Shown piece after piece: positions 61,125 to 64,000 of a stretch of DNA of 64,000 nucleotides. Position 1 is the first letter of the stretch, and every line of letters begins with the position of its first letter. Below the pieces are notes generated by a model. The model saw only the letters and a list, made by a program, of their open reading frames with translations, was not told where the DNA came from and made no database searches. The stretch comes from CADEEN01 sp963783785. GTDB taxonomy: Bacteria; Pseudomonadota; Gammaproteobacteria; Burkholderiales; Burkholderiaceae_C. The DNA lies in NCBI GenBank assembly GCA_963783785.1, contig CAWAOQ010000004.1, positions 54,829-118,828 of the forward strand, given 5' to 3'. A program made the translations under genes and the position numbers.

Positions 61125-62063
61125 TCAACCCACGGCCTTGGACAACGCGGTGCGGCGCGCCAGTGCCACCAGCACGGCCACGGCGCACGATGCGAGGCGG
61201 GTCAATTCGGAATCCGCGCGGCTGGTCAGGATGATCGGCACACGGGCGCCGAGCACGATGCCCGCCGCGTCGGCGCCGGCCATGAACGACAGGCTCTTGG
61301 CGAGCATGTTGCCGGCTTCCAGGTCGGGCACGATCAGCACGTTGGCGCGCCCGGCGATCGGCGAGTCGATCTTCTTGATCGCGGCGGCCTCGAGGCTGAT
61401 CGCGTTGTCGAGCGCCAGCGGGCCGTCGAGGATGCCGCCGGTGATCTGGCCACGGTCGGCCATCTTGCACAGCGCGGCCGCTTCGATCGTCGAGAGGATC
61501 TTGGGGTTCACCGTCTCCATCGCCGACAGGATCGCGACGCGCACTTCCGGGAATCTCAACGCGTGGGCCAGGTCGATCGCGTTCTGCACGATGTGCATCT
61601 TGTCTTCGAGCGTCGGCTGGATGTTGACGGCGGCATCGGAAATGATCAGCGTGTGTTCGTACGCCGGCACGTCCATCACGAAGCAGTGGCTGATGCGGCG
61701 GCTCGTGCGCAGGCCGTTGTCACGCCGCACCACGGCACCCATCAGCTCGTCGGTGTGCAGGCTGCCCTTCATCAGCGCCTCGGCCTTGCCCTGCAGCACG
61801 AGCTCGACGCCCTTGTCTGCCGCTGCGTGGCTGTGCGGCACGTCGACGATCGAAGCACCGGCCAGATCGATGCCGGCCTGGGCGGCGGCCTCGAGGATGC
61901 GTGTCTTCGGGCCCACCAGGATCGGGCTGATCAAGCCCAGGCGGGCGGCACCGATGGCGCCCTCCAGGGCCGCGCGATCGCACGGGTGGACAACCGCCGT
62001 CGGAGTCGGTGGCAACTCCTTGCAGGCCTCGATGAGCCGTTCGTACTTGGAATGTTTGTTCAT
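61125..62063 (-). CDS. Phosphate acetyltransferase / phosphate butyryltransferase family
   Basis: 312 residues, the short PTA_PTB form without the N-terminal DRTGG domains of E. coli Pta. Marks are HPCDRAALEGAIGAARLGLISPILVG at the start, MKGSLHTDELMGAVV, DAAVNIQPTLEDK, GGILDGPLALDNAIS and VLIVPDLEAGNMLAKSL. By sequence alone acetyl- and butyryl-type enzymes of this size are hard to separate; the adjoining ackA favours acetyl-phosphate formation in practice. First gene of the leftward operon pta-ackA-fabI, whose promoter holds the PhaR-like palindrome. Confidence 0.9.
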   Translation of the reverse strand: MNKHSKYERLIEACKELPPTPTAVVHPCDRAALEGAIGAARLGLISPILVGPKTRILEAAAQAGIDLAGASIVDVPHSHAAADKGVELVLQGKAEALMKGSLHTDELMGAVVRRDNGLRTSRRISHCFVMDVPAYEHTLIISDAAVNIQPTLEDKMHIVQNAIDLAHALRFPEVRVAILSAMETVNPKILSTIEAAALCKMADRGQITGGILDGPLALDNAISLEAAAIKKIDSPIAGRANVLIVPDLEAGNMLAKSLSFMAGADAAGIVLGARVPIILTSRADSELTRLASCAVAVLVALARRTALSKAVG

Positions 62064-62101
62064 GGCCAGGGATTGATCGAATCACACACGCGCATTCTGC
62101 C

Positions 62102-62118
62102 TTGCTGCAATGCAGCAA
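62102..62118. promoter_or_regulatory. Candidate PhaR/PhbF operator in the pta-ackA-fabI promoter
   Basis: TTGCTGCAATGCAGCAA is a perfect palindrome of 7-base arms around AAT. It fits TG-N-TGC-N3-GCAA but for the last base on each strand. On the pta side it begins one base after the -10 box, covering the expected transcription start, the classic place for a repressor. It also lies about 90 bases before the divergent antiporter gene. Confidence 0.55.
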
Positions 62119-62119
62119 A

Positions 62120-62125
62120 AGTATA
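62120..62125 (-). promoter_or_regulatory. -10 box of the pta-ackA-fabI operon
   Basis: TATACT on the minus strand, 57 bases before the ATG at 62063. No good -35 hexamer is found 16-18 bases upstream, so the promoter may need an activator or be weak. Confidence 0.45.
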
Positions 62126-62208
62126 GGCTTCACCGAGCCAGCCGAGGACGTCGCGACCGGGCTGATACTTGAGCGGTGTCAACCGTGCCGGCCCAGTCCG
62201 CTGAACGC

Positions 62209-63303
62209 ATGAACCCGCTGCTCAAGGAAGTCCGTCACAACCCGCTGCTCTGGCTGCTGGCCTTCGTGCCGGTGGTGTTTGCAGCCGCAAAGCTGAAGCC
62301 AGAAGCGCACACGCTGCTGTTCGTGCTGTCGGTGCTGGCGATCGTGCCGCTGGCGGCACTGCTGAGTCACGCCACCGAATCGGTTGCCGCCAAGACGGGG
62401 GATGCGGCGGGCGGGCTGCTCAACGCCACGCTGGGCAACCTGACGGAACTGGTCATCGCGCTGACCGCCTTGAAGGCCGGGCAATACATGCTGGTGAAGG
62501 CGTCGATCGCCGGCGCGATCGTCACCAACACGCTGTTCATGCTCGGCGCGTCGTTTCTGCTCGGCGGACTCAAGCACCACGTGCAGGAGTTCAACCGGGC
62601 CGGCGCCCGCTTGCAGGCCGGCCTGCTCTTTCTGGCCACGGTGGCGCTGTTGATTCCATCGGCGATCGCGACGGCCGACTCGACGGCGAAGGCAGCCTTC
62701 TCGCAGACGCTGAGCCTGGGCCTGGCGGTGCTGCTGATCGCGGCCTACGGACTGGGCATGCTGTTCTCGCTGAAGACGCACCGCGAGTTGTTCGCCAGCG
62801 CGGAGCACGCCGAGGAAGGCGAGGCGCCGTGGCCGATGGGCCTGGCCCTGGCCACGCTGGCCGGTGTCACGGTGCTGGTGGCCCTGGTCAGCGAGATCTT
62901 CGTCGAGTCGGTGCAAAAGGCGGCCGAGGCCTTCGGGATGACCCAGGCGTTCGTCGGCTTCATCGTCGTGGCGCTGGTCGGCGGTGCGGCCGAAATGGCC
63001 TCGGCGTTCTCGGGTGCCCGCAAGGACCGGCTCGACCTGAGCGTCGGCATCGCGCTGGGCAGCGCATCCCAGATCGCGCTGTTCGTGGCGCCGGTGCTGG
63101 TGTTGCTCAGCTACGTCATCGGCCCGACGCCGATGGACCTGCACCTCTGGCCGGGGGCCGTGGTGATGATGCTCATCGCCACCCTCACCGCGTCGTTCGT
63201 CACGAACAGCGGGCGGTCGGCATGGTTCGTCGGCGCTCTGTTGCTGATGGTCTATCTGGTCTTTGCGATGACGCTGTACCTGCTGCCGCCGCAAGTGCAG
63301 TGA
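62209..63303 (+). CDS. Calcium/proton antiporter, CaCA family (Cax/ChaA type)
   Basis: 364 residues with 11 helices in two related halves. The two ion-binding repeats are GNLTELVIALTALKAGQ (about 79-95) and GGAAEMASAFSGARKDRLDLSVGIALGSASQIALF (about 262-296), each with its essential glutamate. An acidic loop (HAEEGEAPWP) separates the halves. It exports Ca2+ (or K+/Na+) in exchange for protons. The ATG at 62209 gives MNPLLKEVRHNPLLW, the usual start; a GTG at 62176 would add 11 residues. Divergent from pta. Confidence 0.9.
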   Translation: MNPLLKEVRHNPLLWLLAFVPVVFAAAKLKPEAHTLLFVLSVLAIVPLAALLSHATESVAAKTGDAAGGLLNATLGNLTELVIALTALKAGQYMLVKASIAGAIVTNTLFMLGASFLLGGLKHHVQEFNRAGARLQAGLLFLATVALLIPSAIATADSTAKAAFSQTLSLGLAVLLIAAYGLGMLFSLKTHRELFASAEHAEEGEAPWPMGLALATLAGVTVLVALVSEIFVESVQKAAEAFGMTQAFVGFIVVALVGGAAEMASAFSGARKDRLDLSVGIALGSASQIALFVAPVLVLLSYVIGPTPMDLHLWPGAVVMMLIATLTASFVTNSGRSAWFVGALLLMVYLVFAMTLYLLPPQVQ

Positions 63304-63329
63304 CCGGCGCTGACCATGTCGCTGCGACG

Positions 63330-63404
63330 TGACACAAGTCAACCTCTTATTGCCAGCACGGCGAGATGCTGCCAGCATGGCAAATGGGTGACGCTGGGTC
63401 ACCC
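63330..63404. promoter_or_regulatory. Repeat-rich promoter region of the outer-membrane protein gene
   Basis: Three repeat pairs lie in the 139-base gap. TGAC-ACAA-GTCA (63330-63341) and GGGTGAC-N5-GTCACCC (63386-63404) share the same TGAC/GTCA half-sites; between them TGCCAGCAYGGCRA occurs twice, 19 bases start to start (63351-63364, 63370-63383). The two TGAC palindromes are about five helical turns apart. They look like operator sites for one dimeric regulator; which one is unknown. Confidence 0.4.
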
Positions 63405-63442
63405 GCTGATTGCACACCGATCAAACCCTGGAGCGAGACACC

Positions 63443-64000
63443 ATGAAGACAGGCACCCCGTTCAGATTCGCGTCGTTGCTGCTGTGCAGCGTTCTGGGCA
63501 CCGGTGTTGCGACCACCGCTGCAGCCCAGTCGTCGTCCGGGGCCGAGGGCCTGCTCAATGACAAGTGGGTGATCAATCTCGGCGGCTTCGTTTTCGGGTC
63601 GTCGGTGAAGGCCAACCTGAACGGGCAGTCGAGCAGCAACCCGGAAGTCGATTTCGACGACACCTTTGGAAAGGCGAGCGACGCGACGCGGATCCGCGGT
63701 GACCTGCTCTGGCGCATCACGCCCGAGCACCGCATGCGTTTCATGTACTTCGACAATTCGCAGACGCGCTCCAAGGTTCTCGAGAACGACGTCCAGTGGG
63801 GCGACTACACGTTCAACAGCGGCAGCCGCGCAGAGTTCAAGAATGATTTCCAGGTCTTCGAACTGGCCTACGAGTACGCCTTCGTGCGCCGCCCGACCTA
63901 CGAGGTGGCGGCCAGCCTCGGCGTGCACTACATGGACATGAAGCTGCAGCTCTCGGGCACGGCCAGCGGCATCGACGCCAACGGCAACCCCTTCCAGGGC
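63443..64000 (+). CDS. Outer-membrane beta-barrel protein, N-terminal part (runs off the window)
   Basis: 186 codons are visible. A signal peptide ends about AAAQ (residue 29), followed by alternating strands typical of a small barrel: KWVINLGGFVFGSSVKANLNG, RIRGDLLWRITPEHRMRFMYFDN, FQVFELAYEYAF and YEVAASLGVHYMDMKLQLSG. No soluble domain is seen so far. It resembles uncharacterised outer-membrane proteins of betaproteobacteria related to OmpW/porin-like barrels; a named family cannot be given from half the protein. A GGAG site precedes the ATG by 10 bases. Confidence 0.7.
   Translation, partial: MKTGTPFRFASLLLCSVLGTGVATTAAAQSSSGAEGLLNDKWVINLGGFVFGSSVKANLNGQSSSNPEVDFDDTFGKASDATRIRGDLLWRITPEHRMRFMYFDNSQTRSKVLENDVQWGDYTFNSGSRAEFKNDFQVFELAYEYAFVRRPTYEVAASLGVHYMDMKLQLSGTASGIDANGNPFQG

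Noticed and set aside
62064..62208. FNR/ANR-type box near the pta promoter (TTGAT at about 62072)
   Set aside because: Only the left half-site is present; the right half does not match at the required spacing.

Overview
The window reads as one contiguous piece of a high-G+C chromosome (near 70 % by eye, not counted) from a betaproteobacterium of the order Burkholderiales. The protein sequences point to the Rubrivivax / Leptothrix / Methylibium side of the order; this is recognition of family flavour, not a search result. Nearly all DNA is coding, genes are packed into short operons with many ATGA or TGATG overlaps, and I see no rRNA, tRNA, CRISPR array, phage or insertion sequence.

Layout. 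0-5.3 kb: a DUF58 tail, a TgpA-type transglutaminase, lytic transglycosylase MltB, a thioesterase, YceH and an SDR oxidoreductase. 5.4-13.4 kb: ETF-ubiquinone oxidoreductase, then a tandem glycine riboswitch driving gcvT-gcvH-gcvP and, right behind, serine deaminase sdaA, so glycine can be run through to one-carbon units or to pyruvate. 13.4-19.3 kb: a YbaL-type antiporter and a glucose-type ABC importer (gtsABC plus a MalK-like ATPase). 19.3-25.6 kb: the envelope cluster amgK / lptD-surA-rsmA and a DedA protein. 25.7-31.3 kb: mutL, an ornithine cyclodeaminase divergent from an Lrp-type regulator, a lipoprotein hydrolase and a 23S rRNA pseudouridine synthase with a long basic N-terminal extension. 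31.3-39.3 kb: a PA2778/PA2779 pair, then five overlapping genes (drug-efflux MFS, miaA, ABC ATPase, FtsX permease, AttH/CrtC-like secreted protein). 39.3-47.5 kb: a long acetyl-CoA hydrolase/CoA-transferase, a diguanylate cyclase, an ABC exporter, thyA, an AI-2E family transporter and a Na+/H+ antiporter. 47.5-62.1 kb: a DUF3141 protein with a PHA-synthase-like catalytic triad, a VIT-like protein, a GNAT, polyphosphate kinase 2, a SulP transporter, a membrane protein of unknown role, a yibI-yibH-nodT export operon, and the operon pta-ackA-fabI. 62.2 kb to the end: a Ca2+/H+ antiporter and the start of an outer-membrane barrel protein.

Two things stand out. First, the promoters of the DUF3141 gene and of pta-ackA-fabI each carry a TGC-rich palindromic site that fits the operator described for the PHB regulator PhaR/PhbF, placed against the -10 box in both cases. 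This suggests that acetyl-phosphate metabolism and the PHA-synthase-like protein share control with storage-polymer metabolism. Second, at least fourteen conserved genes are each broken by one or two single-base indels, mostly an extra G or C. Because essential genes such as thyA, surA and mutL are among them, I treat these as sequence errors, give full gene extents across the breaks, and do not call pseudogenes. Two different structured repeats also lie inside reading frames (5' end of tgpA, middle of sdaA).
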